Below are positions 1-11,403 of a stretch of DNA of 64,000 bases, piece after piece. This stretch comes from Hyphodiscus hymeniophilus. Lineage: Eukaryota; Ascomycota; Leotiomycetes; Helotiales; Hyphodiscaceae. A program made the position numbers and the translations under genes. The DNA lies in NCBI GenBank assembly GCA_016508695.1, contig VNKQ01000017.1, forward strand, positions 1,240,001 to 1,304,000, in the 5' to 3' direction. Positions within the stretch are counted from its first letter, which is position 1. Every line of letters starts with the position of its first letter. The notes below the pieces were generated by a model. The model ran no database searches. It was not told the origin of the DNA and saw only the letters and a list, made by a program, of their open reading frames with translations.

Positions 1-836
1 TTCTGGCAGTGTCACAGGCACATGTCAAGTCTGCTAGGACTTCTTTGACGAATGCGGAGCAGAAGGCTATAGACAGCCTCTTCTTCTTGGATGAAGCTCA
101 TGTATCTCTGCGACGGGGAAACGGACTGATCACCTATGCGATCAACTCGATGGCACGCATAGAAGCCCATCTTTCCCCCCCTTTCCAGAATATGGTCGCT
201 GTGAAGGTGGAAGTGGATTATTTTCTCAAGGCTTCGAAGATCAATACCGATGGGGCGTCTTCTCGCGACAAAATCGTGGAAGAAGTTGCAGCTGCTCTAG
301 CGAACCTGTCGAAAGCTGAGGAAGCGCTTGAGAGGCTCGCTACCCTAATGAAGGAAAGGGAAGTGGACTCGCTTCTAAGTATCAAGGCGACTGCGAGGCA
401 GGTGGAGAATTCAAGACAGGAATTGGAGCAATTCAGGAAAGGCATTTTTGAAAAAGTGGCTGGGTTTGGAGAAGCTGCTCCTGCTTATACCGAGTGCTGC
501 GACAGAGCGGATGCATACTGTATGATTCCGCCGGAAGATGACGAGGAGGATGAGCATGAGCATGAACATGAGGACGGGAGTGAGCATGAGCATGAGCATA
601 ATCACGAGCACAACCATGAGCACAATCATGAGCATGATCATGAGCATGATCATACTGAGGAGAGGCTCAATCCCGTTGACAGGCTCAATCCCGTTGACGG
701 GCTTCTTGCTCCTGTTCCAGACCCGGCAGTCAACTCCACAGGAGCTGCATCATCATCATCGGAACACGACAACGCAGACGCCACTTCCCAATTGAGTGTA
801 GAGATAAGATTGACACGGAAAGCCGCTGAACAGTAA
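1..836 (+). CDS. Unknown protein with His/Glu-rich tail (3' part of gene)
   Basis: Open frame of about 275 residues that runs in from the left edge and ends at TAA 834-836. The first in-frame start-like codon is GTG at 9, which is not a usual fungal start, and a possible acceptor (ggcag) lies at 5-9. The real start is therefore probably upstream or outside the window. The N-terminal 150 residues are predicted helical, with several charged heptad-like stretches. Residues of about 178-215 are built of His-Glu and His-Asp pairs (EHEHEHEDG, HNHEHNHEH), a composition often associated with metal binding. This is followed by a duplicated RLNPVD motif. I do not recognise a family; function unknown. 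Confidence 0.55.
   Translation, partial: LAVSQAHVKSARTSLTNAEQKAIDSLFFLDEAHVSLRRGNGLITYAINSMARIEAHLSPPFQNMVAVKVEVDYFLKASKINTDGASSRDKIVEEVAAALANLSKAEEALERLATLMKEREVDSLLSIKATARQVENSRQELEQFRKGIFEKVAGFGEAAPAYTECCDRADAYCMIPPEDDEEDEHEHEHEDGSEHEHEHNHEHNHEHNHEHDHEHDHTEERLNPVDRLNPVDGLLAPVPDPAVNSTGAASSSSEHDNADATSQLSVEIRLTRKAAEQ
540..654 (+). repeat. Coding His/Glu/Asp tandem tract (gagcat-type hexamers)
   Basis: Short units such as GAGCAT and CATGAG repeat imperfectly across about 115 bases and encode alternating His and acidic residues. A neighbouring repeat of about 18 bp at 662-698 (ggctcaatcccgttgac) encodes RLNPVD twice. The purity suggests a coding microsatellite likely to vary in length between strains. 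Confidence 0.8.
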
Positions 837-2099
837 TGTAATATATGGGAACAATGGAATTAGGTTCTTTAATTGGAAGTTGCAGTATCTCGTCTTTTGG
901 CAGGTTACTCGTATTCAAACACGGCATGACAAAGTCACGCCGTCTGCTTCCCACATAACCCATACTGCGCAACATTACCCTCTTTCAGAGAGGTTGACAA
1001 AGTAAAAGCACTATGCAACTTCAGACACACGCCATCTGCATAGACTTGTTCTAGAATGAGGCTGGTCTTAGCGGGGAGATTCCGCTCACAACGGACAAAG
1101 TACCTTGCCAACCAGTAAGAAAATTCCAAATGCTCTGTTCAAATATTCCAACTCTTTTATCTTATTCGAAAAACCCATGACTCCGATATACCCGACACTC
1201 GTTGTACGAAGTACTTTGTCATCCTCCATTTACACATATGTACAGTCATCAATCACCCCGCAAACCCTTGCATACATCTCAGCGAACGAACATGGGTAGG
1301 ACTTCGTAGCGCCAACGCTCGACAGCAATAACTCATAAGTGAAACGGAAAGGAGTGGTTGAAGCGCTGATTTGATTAGTGAGCGCCGCATTGAAAGCTAA
1401 GCTCGATCATGCCTGGACATCTCCTACGACATTTCTTACGAGTGTAAGTGACAAGGCTCCGGAAGTTGTTCCGGGCTATGTAATAAGAGCCGAGAAGTGT
1501 GGATGACTGTCGTTATCTAATGTCACGGGTGCGTAGGTGTGCGTACACTTCCCGAGGAGGATGATGAAAAGCAATTTTGATCAGTCTGTGATGGAAATGG
1601 GAGAATTCCGAATCTTCCGTCACCGGTCGATTAAGAGTTTGATTGCAGAAATAAGAGAAGGTTGATAAGGGGGCATTATAGAACATAACCCTCAATCAAC
1701 TGCCCCTGATGCATATCCATGGTCTAGAACTTACCATTAACTGGCTAAGGACCGTCATCGAGACACGCAGTCACTCATTCCTATCCCATAACTCAGCGTT
1801 GGCTTATTTCGGCGCTCTATTCCCAAAAATTGACTCCTATTGCACGAGCGGTTGAAACTAGGGAAAAGTTTGCCACGAGGCATGAAAACACTATTTGTAA
1901 CGAATCGCTATGGTCTCGGTCATTCTGTGGCCTTGACATCTAACGCTGAAAAGTCAAATCATAGTGAGGGAGACCCGCAGCCAATCCTCACAGTCTTTCC
2001 GTGTGTCTCATCATTCACATAAATTCTCGTGACCGTCATACAACTCTCCTGCGTGGTATCATCAGTGTGTTGTAACATCTTTGAGGAATTGTGTGTCAC
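837..2099. other. Intergenic region, no gene seen
   Basis: About 1.26 kb between two converging genes. Only short, unrelated open frames occur. I see no RNA gene, repeat or mobile-element signature. It presumably holds both 3' untranslated regions. Confidence 0.5.
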
Positions 2100-3775
2100 T
2101 TACCAGGATGGCTCATTTCTCTCAACCTTCGGCGTTGTAACGGCATTGCGGTCTGCAAACGGATCATTCTCATCTTCTTCCTCAAAGTCGTCTTCTTCTT
2201 CTTCTTCTGCTTCGTGTGGCGGCTGGACTGGTCTCGGTGGCTGTGGGGGACGTTGACTTGGGCCATCACTACCAATCTGAAGGCTAGCAAGTCGTGGGGT
2301 ATCATCGCTGTCCTTAGTTTTCTCGGAAGTTACTGCCATCTTTAGCACTGAGATCTGTGCAGGCCAGTAATCCAGACTTACTATGATAGAGGTGTGCTTG
2401 TGTAGCCAGTTCGTCATCGGAATCACTGTCTGCGTCGATGGATCTGTCAAGCTGTTCGAACGTTATCAAAGCAGTAATAAGTTGATCATTGGCATTCAGA
2501 AGCGCTCCCAGCCATTGTTCCGCCTCAACATGTTGGATCTATCCACAAATCAGCAGAATTCAGAGCTTTTGACAAGTCTCGCCGTACATATCGCAAGATC
2601 TTCCGTCGAAGGAGTTTGCAAGTTTCGAAGCTCTGGATGGCATTCTGGTTCTCAGAAATTCTCTCCTTCTCTCGATTGATCAATTTGAGGGCATTCAAAA
2701 GATTAGTAGAGGAAACGGATGATTCTGCAATGCAGTTCTTCATCTCATCTTTCTCCGCTTCGAGATTGAACGCCTTGGGCTTCTTCTTACTCGACTTCTT
2801 GTCTTTCTTAGATTTCTTCGTCACTGTAGGCGATGACGAAGAACTAAAGAAAGATGGTGGAGGCGTTGAGCTTTTGCTTGACTGGGCAAGCGATGCTTGT
2901 CGTGAGTGTGAAGGCGCGGGAGGCGCAGGTTCATCCTCATTGTCTTCTTCGGCATCGAAAGGATTCTGTTCGGTTTCGCGAAGTACTTTAGATCTATCTT
3001 GGGTAACAACTTGCTTGCGGCGAGGCAATTCCTGCAGATGACTGTCAACGCTAATTTGAGGTTTTAAGCTGATTCAAATTACCTTGTAGAGCCCTGCAAT
3101 CTGCTCCATACCCCGGGTGTCCTTGTACTCCGCTGCCCAAGATCTGAATAGCACCTTACATTTTTCTCTTACCAGTGGATCAGAAATATCTGAAGTTCCA
3201 CAGACACGCAACCGTTCCAGTAACATTTCATCTGCGAACGTGCGTTGGAAGCGAGCGCCGGCATTCTGAATGAGACCATCTAAAAGGACAAGAGAACGAA
3301 TCTGGCGATGAACGTTGCCATACTTGAGTTTCTTTCGAATAGCTCGAGCAGCTTCGGCAGGGCCAGTAGCTTGGAGCTTGATGACTTCTACCAGATCTGG
3401 AATCCCACCAACATCATCCTCATCATACCGCTCACTGGTGAGATTCTCGACGGTAACGGTGACCGCGGAATATGGTTTCTTCTGTATTATACGTTCCGAT
3501 ATTAGTCTCATCATCTTCAAGTTTTTGGTGCTAATCTGGGGGTCGGAAGTAGGTATCAATCTGAATAGAAGGTGTGTCTTCCTCTAATCAACCGGAGTTG
3601 CCATTCTACCTAGTTGCCATTCTACCAAGTTGCCATTCTACCAACGCATGGCTTGTTCACTTGAACACCATCAATGTACAAAACTGGTCTTCTGGATCCT
3701 CACATGCTTTCGATATCTCACATGCAGTGAATTACAGCTGAAAAGCTTGGAAGCATGACTGACCGAAGAAAACAT
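2100..3775 (-). CDS. LSB5: VHS-domain protein, LSB5 homologue
   Basis: Five-exon model, 414 residues. Exons run from 3775-3764, 3481-3083, 3031-2588, 2538-2382 and 2332-2100; introns are 3482-3763, 3032-3082, 2539-2587 and 2333-2381. The first exon encodes only four residues (MFSS) and joins KKPYSAV, the usual start of fungal LSB5 proteins. Residues of about 5-140 form a VHS domain (PAEAARAIRKKLKYGN, LVLLDGLIQNAG). A Ser/Lys-rich linker follows, then a helical GAT-like region (about 195-290). An acidic, Pro-rich C-terminus follows and ends in Trp. In yeast, Lsb5 links actin regulators (Las17) with ubiquitin-dependent endocytic sorting; that role is inferred here from homology. The acceptor of the last intron is the least certain splice site. 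Confidence 0.88.
3482..3763 (-). other. Long first intron of the LSB5 homologue
   Basis: A 282-nt intron, much longer than the 49-51 nt introns in the same gene. It starts GTCAGT directly after a 12-nt exon and ends ATACAG, with a branch-like GACTAAT upstream of the acceptor. It contains the 16-bp triplication described separately. Confidence 0.6.
3596..3643. repeat. Three tandem copies of a 16-bp unit
   Basis: The unit agttgccattctacc(t/a) occurs three times head to tail at 3596-3611, 3612-3627 and 3628-3643, differing only in the last base of the first copy. It lies in the first intron of the LSB5 homologue. Confidence 0.95.
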
Positions 3776-4410
3776 CTGATATTTCTGCGAAACCTTCAAG
3801 TTTCACGTGCTTCCAGCCTTGTGTCCTGTAGCCTCCTTCTGCTGGAGGTACTTGTACCGAGGACTCGAAAGACAGTCCTCTTGTAGAACGAGATAAAGTC
3901 GTATAAAAGCACAACAACACAAAGGGACGGTACCGTGCTAGCAGTACGGAAAGGAGAGATGCTTATGCGACGTCAACACGAGCAATCTCAGCGCTGGCGG
4001 GGTATCCGATAAGGCAAGTGGGGTCCTGCTCAATAAGAGGCTGAGTTTCGTAGTCTCGTTTAAGTGATGACAGCAGAGTCTCGTGCTAAGGAATGACAAT
4101 TAACAATAACACGCAACTCTCGCAAGACGGCATAAAGCAAGAAGAGCAGTTACAATGATGAAAGCAGGAGTCTGGGTTGGTGGTACAAGCTAGCAACGTG
4201 ACCACCGAATTTAGCGTCAGGCTAAATTTGCCGAGGGCATGGAATCATTCAGCCTTGGATACTCATAGATGGTAAAGAATATCTCTCGTTTCATTTTATC
4301 TTTCTATGCTATCGCCAGATCTTCCCCGACGCATAACTCGCGCTGTCTTATTATCAAGTATATTTTGTCTCACTTTGGCGTCGTGAAGGGTAACGGAGCG
4401 GACCGTATGC
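3776..4410. other. Divergent intergenic region
   Basis: About 635 bp between the LSB5 start and the gene on the opposite strand. It should hold both promoters and 5' untranslated regions. No further gene or repeat was seen. Confidence 0.5.
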
Positions 4411-7273
4411 ATGGCGTACCAAGGATGGAATTTGGGGGACATGAGAGCCCCTGTGAAGGATCCACTAGACGTGTAAGAACGTACACTGAATGTCCAAACC
4501 CACGACACTCGTTAACGATTAGTACAGGCCTCGTCTGAATACAACATCTTTCACTCCTATAAATCGTCGAAGACCTCTCCCATCTATCAATCCGCTCAAT
4601 GGACGATCACTTGAAGGGGATTCTCTGTACGAACTTCGCGATGATACTATCCCGCAGACTACTATGAGGCGAAAGCCTTCTCTTACTAAGAGCAGAGTTC
4701 TGTCGCTTGGACAAGTCCGTGGATACGAAATTGAGGCAGGCATAGACTCTAATGAGCCGGCTTTCGAGGAACCTCTGCGGAAGAAGTCGAAGAAGACCAC
4801 AATGGACACACGAACCCAATCAATGAAAACACCCTCGATCGGCAATGCTCCATGGGTCAAGGCTGCAGGAATATCTATACATCACGGCGACGTAGACTTT
4901 GAACATGGGTCACGGTTAAAAACAAGTCCTGATTCTTCCAAACAGAAGCAGATCAAAGTCGGACCAGCCCAATCGAAGAGCAAGAGCAAGCAGAACCCCG
5001 CTTTCAAGAAGCCTACAATCACCAAGCCGTCAATAAGCCGAGAGAAGGAGAATCCAAATACTCGCTTAAATTCTGTGATCAGCCTCCAGGGTTGGACATC
5101 CACAGAAGAAAGCGTGAAGTCAACTCCTGTCTTTCTGACAAACACTACAATGGAGAAACTTGCATCATTCAGATTCAAACCACATCCAGAACCACAGGCT
5201 ACACGTGTTTCTCCCTCACAGCTTTACAATTTCTCACCTCATAAGGTGGTCAATAACCTGCCATACGAATCGATGTCAGAGGTAGCCCAACTCTCATCGG
5301 ATTTTGATCTTCCAAATGAGGAATCGCTCTTTAGCGGTGCTCCATGCGAGGCCAATGCTGACGCAAAGCTAGAAGACAACAGAGCTCGAACTGCTGCTGG
5401 ACTCAGACCAGTACATAGCAGTGAGAAGGCTTTCCAACACAAGTCCCAAGAGAGTGACCTTGGTAACGCTAAGCCTACGACAGGTATCAGCTCGGGAGCT
5501 TCGGAGCTCTCTGAACACAGTTCTGATGCCTGCCACCCTACTTCTAACAATGCTTGTGCTTTGGACAATTTGACTGCTGCCGAACCTAAAGTGGAACAAT
5601 TTGGCTTACTGAACGCTATGGTGGAGAATCCATTGATAGCCCAAAGTGAGTGTCATCGCCTAATGACGGACAAGATTACGCACAGCATTGATGACGGCCC
5701 ACAAAACGATCTCGACGATCTTCTCTTTATATCCAATTCTCACCAAACGACTGAATCCGTCAGCTGCCTACCAAGTGACTTGGCCGCTCATCGCCATAAT
5801 TGCGGCTTTTCAAACGGGAACGCCGAGCATACGACTACAATTGATCAAGATGGAGCAATTAATTCTCAGGTCAAGCACCTTGCCAAGCATACTGATACGG
5901 ATCATTCAGCCACTCGAAACGTGAGAGCCCACAAGATGGATATTCAGATTGAACGATCAGACGTTGATGAACCCGAGACAACACTGGAAGATTCATCTAG
6001 AGATCTGTGGGGCAGTGATGAGTTTGGCCAAGGCCTAAATGATGACGATATTCTTGCTATCATGTCAAACCCAGCTACACCACAAAGCCGGAATGAACCT
6101 CGATCACCACACCAGGATAAATCCAATATTTGTGGTCGGTATCTACTACCTCCTCCACCTGCCGCGCAGAAACTCCATGGCCCAGATCATATGGCTTTGC
6201 TAAAGAGTCCAGCGAACATTAGCATTGAAAGTCAACCCTCACCACCCCGAGGCGTGCTCGAAATCGACGACGAGTTTCCCTTAGATGAAGAAGACGAGGT
6301 AGAAATGTTGAAATTGTCAGGGCTGGGATGTGACATCAAAGAGACGTTCGCTCCGCCTGAGAGTGTGCAAAATGCCTTCCAAAATCTGGATGGAGAAGTA
6401 TACGATAGATCTCTTCAGTTCTCACCTCCAAAATCACAGGCGTCTGAGGCCTCACGATCGAAGGTGACATGCGACCAGAATACTAACAAATATAGAACAA
6501 CTCAATCTCCGGGCCTTGGAAATGACTCGCTACCACCAGGGGAAGGGGAAGATTGGGCTTTCATCCGCTCCAATGAGTACAGCGAAGTCGAGACTACCTC
6601 TGATCCCTTCCACGGCCTAGAGACATTTCACACTCGGCCAGCGAGACATTACAAGGCTTCAGCATCAACACCGGTCAAACAAATAATAGCAGATCAACCC
6701 AACATTCATACACCTACCCGAACGTCAACTGACACAGCTTGGTCTGTCATAGATGACAGTCATGAATACTTACCTATGGAACCTTTCGCTCGGCCTGACT
6801 TCCCAACTCTCGTTCTCGATCGCTCCCCTGTGATTGGTTTGTCATCGCAGACCTGCCTTCGCACATGTTTCCGCATTGGTGAGGTGTTCAAGGAAGGCAT
6901 ATGGCGCGCCTCCTTAGGTCAAGATGCGGTGATCGAGCTCTTCTGTCGTGTCACCTTTTCATCTCGAGAGCCAGGTTCGTGCAATCAACATTTCCAATTT
7001 TCTGATCTGTGGCATGATCGTCCCCCTTATCCGAATGGAATTCTGGCGAATTTCAAGACTACAGGGTTGGCCGAGAGTGAGAGCAAGGTATTCCTAAATG
7101 GGATTGGAAAGATGGCGCGATGCTTGGGACGATTCAAGAGAGACCTGAAGAACAGCGTGTGGTTGCTTCATATCATCAACATTCGGGAGACGGATTGGGA
7201 GGAGATTCGATGGACTAAACAAGTAGTCAGTCATGGGCAGGTGAAGACGAAAGGCGGGTTGGACAATAGTTAG
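4411..7273 (+). CDS. Large disordered protein with conserved-looking C-terminal domain
   Basis: The frame is open without a stop from 4528 to TAG at 7273. A good acceptor (ttagtacag) ends at 4527. My model joins a five-base first exon (ATGGC, 4411-4415) to 4528, giving 916 residues beginning MAPRLNTT. A start at ATG 4664 (869 residues) is the fallback. Most of the protein is polar, Ser/Thr/Pro-rich and presumably disordered, with acidic patches (DDEFPLDEEDEVEML). The last 150 residues look folded: a strand-rich stretch containing ELFCRVTFSSRE, FQFSDLWHDRPPYPNG and a terminal ETDWEEIRWTKQVV. This could be an OB-like fold, but I do not recognise the family. Function unknown; a nuclear role is only a guess from composition. 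Confidence 0.72.
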
Positions 7274-7557
7274 TGAATGAAGGGATTAAGATTGGAGGGT
7301 GGTATATGATGGCACTTCGGAGGATCAAGAAGTTTTGCTATATTGCTGTTTGCATTGCATCTACTATGGCTCAAGAGTCAACTAACATCTAGGCATCATC
7401 TCACTCACCTATCTTACAGCATCCCTCGCAATTGTATATAGCTAGAAAGAAATAGATATCTCGCACCAAAACAAACTATGTCAAACTCCGAGGCATGACC
7501 CTCAACCCCTTATGTATCCAAACTCCATTATAATTCAATCCACTAGAAGTCCCAACC

Positions 7558-8278
7558 TCAACCTTGCACTTTTTCCCCCTGCACCCGGCTCCCTCTATTG
7601 ACCGCAACAATCCCCACCACCATCGCAGCAATAATCATCAAAATAATGATCATTCCCTTCTGCCTCCTCCTCTCATGACTAGCAGCATCATCCCCTCCTT
7701 TCCCACGGAACCGTACGCAGCAATTGTTTCCATTCATCGCAACCATCCTTTCCAAATCCCCGGACGCCTCGCTGAAGCTCACGCAGCAGTTATCCCTCGA
7801 GCTCGAAGCGCTCTTCGCCCAAGCCTCCTTCTCCAACAACAGCTTGCCCAGCGATTCCTCCAGGCGCTCGACGCGCGCTTGCAGGGCGCGGATCGTGCTC
7901 AGGGCATTGCTCGCTGCGCAGACCTCCGTTGGCGCTGAATCCGCGAGAGACATCGACGAGGGCGCCACGCCCCAGAGGGATTCCGCTGTGTGGCTCGGTG
8001 TGGCTCGGGGGTTCCCGGGGAGGAGGTGCTGTGGAAGGACGGCGGGGGTGAGTTAGGGATGGATCGGATCGAGGGTGGTGCGTAGGACGGTGCGTAGTTT
8101 GAGGGGGCCTGTGAGGAGGGCGCGGAGTTGGGGATGCCGGTGTTGAAGTTGTAGTGTGGGCTGTGGATTTGGTCGAGGACGATTACTTCTTCGTCGCGTT
8201 GCGGTACCTGGGTTTGTTAGGTTGGGAGATGCTGGGGTGCAGAAGGGGACGTACTCTTTCGTATCGTGGGGGGGCCAT
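7558..8278 (-). CDS. Small coiled-coil protein with C-terminal membrane anchor
   Basis: Starts at ATG 8278-8276 (MAPPRYER). Intron 1 (8208-8254, 47 nt, CTAAC branch) is strong and leads to VPQRDEE. The 3' exon (8028-7558) encodes a coiled coil (IRALQARVERLEESLGKLL), a Cys pair repeated twice (NNCCVRF, DNCCVSF), a basic ERRRQK and one terminal transmembrane helix (GMIIILMIIAAMVVGIVAV). This is the layout of a tail-anchored protein. The join in the middle is uncertain. A 158-nt intron (8029-8186, acceptor ccttccacag with CTAAC branch) keeps frame, but that stretch is itself open in another frame and encodes a plausible PPPSFHS segment. Unknown function. Confidence 0.62.
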
Positions 8279-8930
8279 CGTGGGTTTCTTGGTTGCGCTT
8301 CTTCTTTGCTCCAAAATCCTCGAGAAATGGCTGTTGGATTGGTTGATATGACGCTGAGGCTCGAAGATACCTATACTTTGAATGTTCGGTTGGACAGTGG
8401 GGACGGTGGGGTGATGGGTTGATGGTACAAGTACAAGTAAAGGATGGAGGGAAGTCAGGCTCAGGCCAAGCTATCCAGTACTTTCGCCGCGTCAGCACCC
8501 GAGGGATCTGTAGGGGTTCTCTCAGCTGGAGTTTCAACCAGCGAATCAGATACTCGAGTATTGTGTTGGATTCGGAGGCGTCGTGGGGCTTCGTTCTGAG
8601 GCGAATGAGAGAGACTTCTTTCACAGGAGTTCGCGGAATAGACCGATACTTGGATTAGTGGGATAACCTTAAATCGGGCTTTTCTGGAGTAAACGATGTC
8701 TATTCAAGGTCTTTCTTTGCCTTCGGGTTTTAACTCAAATATACTTGAGTTTGAGGATCTTTCAGGATCTCCAAAGGCGAGGCTTCAATGCCAGCCACGT
8801 TCTACCCAATGTCAAACTGACCGCCTATCTACTAGGAAAAGCCTCACACCCTAACTCAAGTCCACAGTCCCCTCCTCGTCCTCATACTCTCCTCACAACT
8901 CTCTAGTCATGTAGATTTTCACGGATCTCG
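8279..8930. other. Intergenic region, no gene seen
   Basis: About 650 bp between two minus-strand genes. It should hold the promoter of the tail-anchored protein gene and the 3' end of the next gene. No repeats or RNA genes were recognised. Confidence 0.5.
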
Positions 8931-9563
8931 TTATTTAGCTTCACCAACGACTCCAGGCCACTTCTCCTTGAGAAACTCCACTACCGCATCTGGTCCTCTC
9001 TCAACTTGCAATCCTTGCGGGATGGCCATCGTCTTGATTCCTAGAACAGTCTCCTTGGCTATCCGTTGGATCTCGTCGCTCTCTTCTTTGGTCCACATCG
9101 ATGCGCAGAACTTCATCCAACCCATGTCAGCATTTGCTGGAGAGGAACAGACCACGGTTCTACGCACTTGCGTAGTTCAGTCCATGGACTGCAGTCTGTA
9201 GGGAGGACTCCAAGGATGGCGATTTGATTCATGAGACTTCATGACTGCAGTAGCCGGAGACAGATATGTAGAGCAAAGCATACCAAGACATCAGGCTTTT
9301 GTTTCTCGCACATAGCCTTCACATCCTCGATTCCTAAGCCTCATAAGCAAATGCCTCTATCGAATCCTTCCTACTCGTCTCGTCGTAACCTCCCAGTCCC
9401 TGAATCGTTTCGGCACAGATAAACTAAACTTACTCTCCGCGTTTTGAAGGTAGGTAATCGTATATTCCTCTTTCACATCTTCCACAAGTCTTCCAATCAA
9501 TATTTTCGCCCGCGCTGGTGCGGTGTTAACGGTGCAGAGCGTATATGGTCCTTTGGGTGCCAT
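8931..9563 (-). CDS. Conserved-looking 119-residue protein of unknown function
   Basis: Three exons: 9563-9434, 9333-9284 and 9110-8931, with introns of 100 nt (9334-9433) and 173 nt (9111-9283). Joins are in frame and the last intron has a GCTGAC branch. The product starts MAPKGPYTLCTVNTAP and ends in KWPGVVGEAK. It is compact, with alternating strands and helices (TLCTVNTAP, YTITYL, DVLFCASMW, IKTMAIP). It has neither a signal peptide nor a membrane helix, so a small cytosolic alpha/beta protein is likely. The Cys-Ala-Ser-Met-Trp motif at the exon 3 start and IPQGLQVERGPDAVV stand out. I cannot assign a family. Confidence 0.7.
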
Positions 9564-10237
9564 ATTGGTGCAGTTTGGAATTCAAAAGAAAGAAACGGTG
9601 TGAGGATGTAAATAAATACAGAAGATCCTTTCGTTGGTCTGGCGAGAAAGAAGAGATGATATTTCTGGAGCGTGCAAAGGTGGTGGGGAGCTCGAGTGGG
9701 GATTGGGGAGTGGGGGGCGGGTTGATTGCACGGCAATATATAAGAAGGCACCTAGGCAACGGACGATCTTAAACTTACCGATATCAACTACGGCAAGATT
9801 TGCAAGTGTTGTGTAGGAGTAAGTGTAAACAATAAGCTGGATATTTTGCATACAAAACATTGTCTTTCTCACACCAACGATATCCACGAACAAAGCTTCG
9901 TTGGCCATCTAGCCGGTAACTTTGCCATATGGTCTACACTGTCACTGAAAGTATGCTTCCATGTATCTCACTGTTTCTCTTGACACTTTGGCAAACAGCA
10001 AAGAAGCCTGTTGAACCAAAGTCGATCTACTAATTCTCACTCACGATCCGGCCACCTAAGGTTGGACCGTCATGTTTGTTTTACCCAAAGCATTGGCACC
10101 CATCTATGTTCTAGAATACTTGCACAACCTCAGCACAGGTTTTGAGTTCATCCCGTGATAAAGCCCCAGCAGGAATTGTGTTATGGACTCACAGTAGACA
10201 GCTACAGGATTAGAATTGATGCATAAGGCTTCGATTT
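9564..10237. other. Intergenic region, no gene seen
   Basis: About 670 bp between two minus-strand genes. It holds the promoter of the 119-residue protein gene and the 3' end of the SDR gene. No other signal was recognised. Confidence 0.5.
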
Positions 10238-11403
10238 CTAACCCAGCTTTCCGGGAACGAAAGGATGACCAGCACTCAAGCCTCCATCAACAGCCCAAGC
10301 TTGTCCATTGACATAGCTGCTCTCCTCACTTCCCAAAAACAACGCGACTCTAGCAACCTCATCTGCATGTGCTCCTCTTCTCAACGGGTTGAGTTGACCG
10401 ATCTTCTTCTCCGTTCCCCTTTCCTTCGCAGCGTCATACATCATTTTCGTCATCCCAGTCTGAATGACGCCCGGGCATATGGCGTTGATACGAACACCAG
10501 TTCCAGCCAACTGATATGCGACTGTCTGCGCTAGGGAAATTACGCCGGCTTTCGAAGAAGAGTAGTCGCTGGAGCCAGCATTGGATCGTAGACCTGCAAC
10601 CGAAGCAGTGCCAATGATGCTTCCTGAAGGGTATTTCTTCTCCGCAGATGTGATCATCATAGCTGGGGCAGCGTACTTGGCTGCGAGATGGACACTACAG
10701 CAATCAGCATCTATCGCCATCCAAAACTCGGATATTCATACCTGACGACATTGGTCCTTAGAGTAAATAAGAACTCGTCCGCAGAAACGTCCGTAAAGAT
10801 CTTTGGTTGTCCCACGATCCCGGCATTGGCAAAAAAAACATCCAATCTCCCGTATGTCTTTAACGCATCGTCAACGACCTTCTTGACCGACTCCTCGTCG
10901 GCAGCATCAAACTGCCTTGTGTGCACATCGACGCCAGGATACAATGATGTGATCTCACGCTGATGGGCCTCGAGGTTGGAGTCGTCATAATCGCATAAGT
11001 AGACTGCTCTTGCACCATTCTGAGCGAACTGATGTGCTGACGCCCGCCCAATGCCGATTGCTGAATTGGTGCCTCCAGCTCGGGTCAGTATATTGAATTG
11101 GCGGTGGTTGGAGGAATTGCCCTTACCTGTGACGATCACTACTTTACCTTTCACTCTTGGCCCGGTGGACGATGGTGCGATCTTTTTGAGGATGGGGAGG
11201 TGTTCGAATGTCCCTTGGTCCTGAATTGGGTTCTTCTCGGTGGGTTAGCAGTTGCGTATAAGAGAGTATTTGGTCGCCAGACGTGTCATTAGAGCCACTG
11301 CTCTTGACACTGTCTCGATCAGGGGGATCTCATTTCTTCCCCATCCACTTACGACGAGCTGCTCGCTCAGAGCTGCGAGGCGCCTCTTCGCTACGGCAGT
11401 CAT
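10238..11403 (-). CDS. Short-chain dehydrogenase/reductase (SDR)
   Basis: Four exons: 11403-11353, 11220-11127, 11072-10742 and 10694-10238, giving 310 residues. The protein begins MTAVAKRRLAALSEQL and has about 35 residues before the Rossmann fold. The cofactor loop reads VTGTNSAIGIGRAS. NAGIVG follows the fourth strand, the catalytic Ser lies in GTASVAG, and the active site is YSSSKAG (Tyr-x-x-x-Lys). NAICPG and a C-terminal GGLSAGHPF complete a classical NAD(P)H SDR. A stop-free alternative acceptor six bases upstream (exon start 11078) would insert two residues into the cofactor loop; I prefer the canonical motif. Substrate cannot be told from sequence. The neighbouring 119-residue gene is on the same strand, but no pathway link is evident. 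Confidence 0.9.

Noticed and set aside
411..653. Met/Ile/Leu-rich open frame on the minus strand
   Set aside because: It is the antisense of the His/Glu repeat; the low-complexity pattern arises from the repeat alone.
11072..11078. Alternative acceptor in the SDR gene at 11079
   Set aside because: It stays in frame but adds two residues that break the TGxNSxxGIG cofactor loop.
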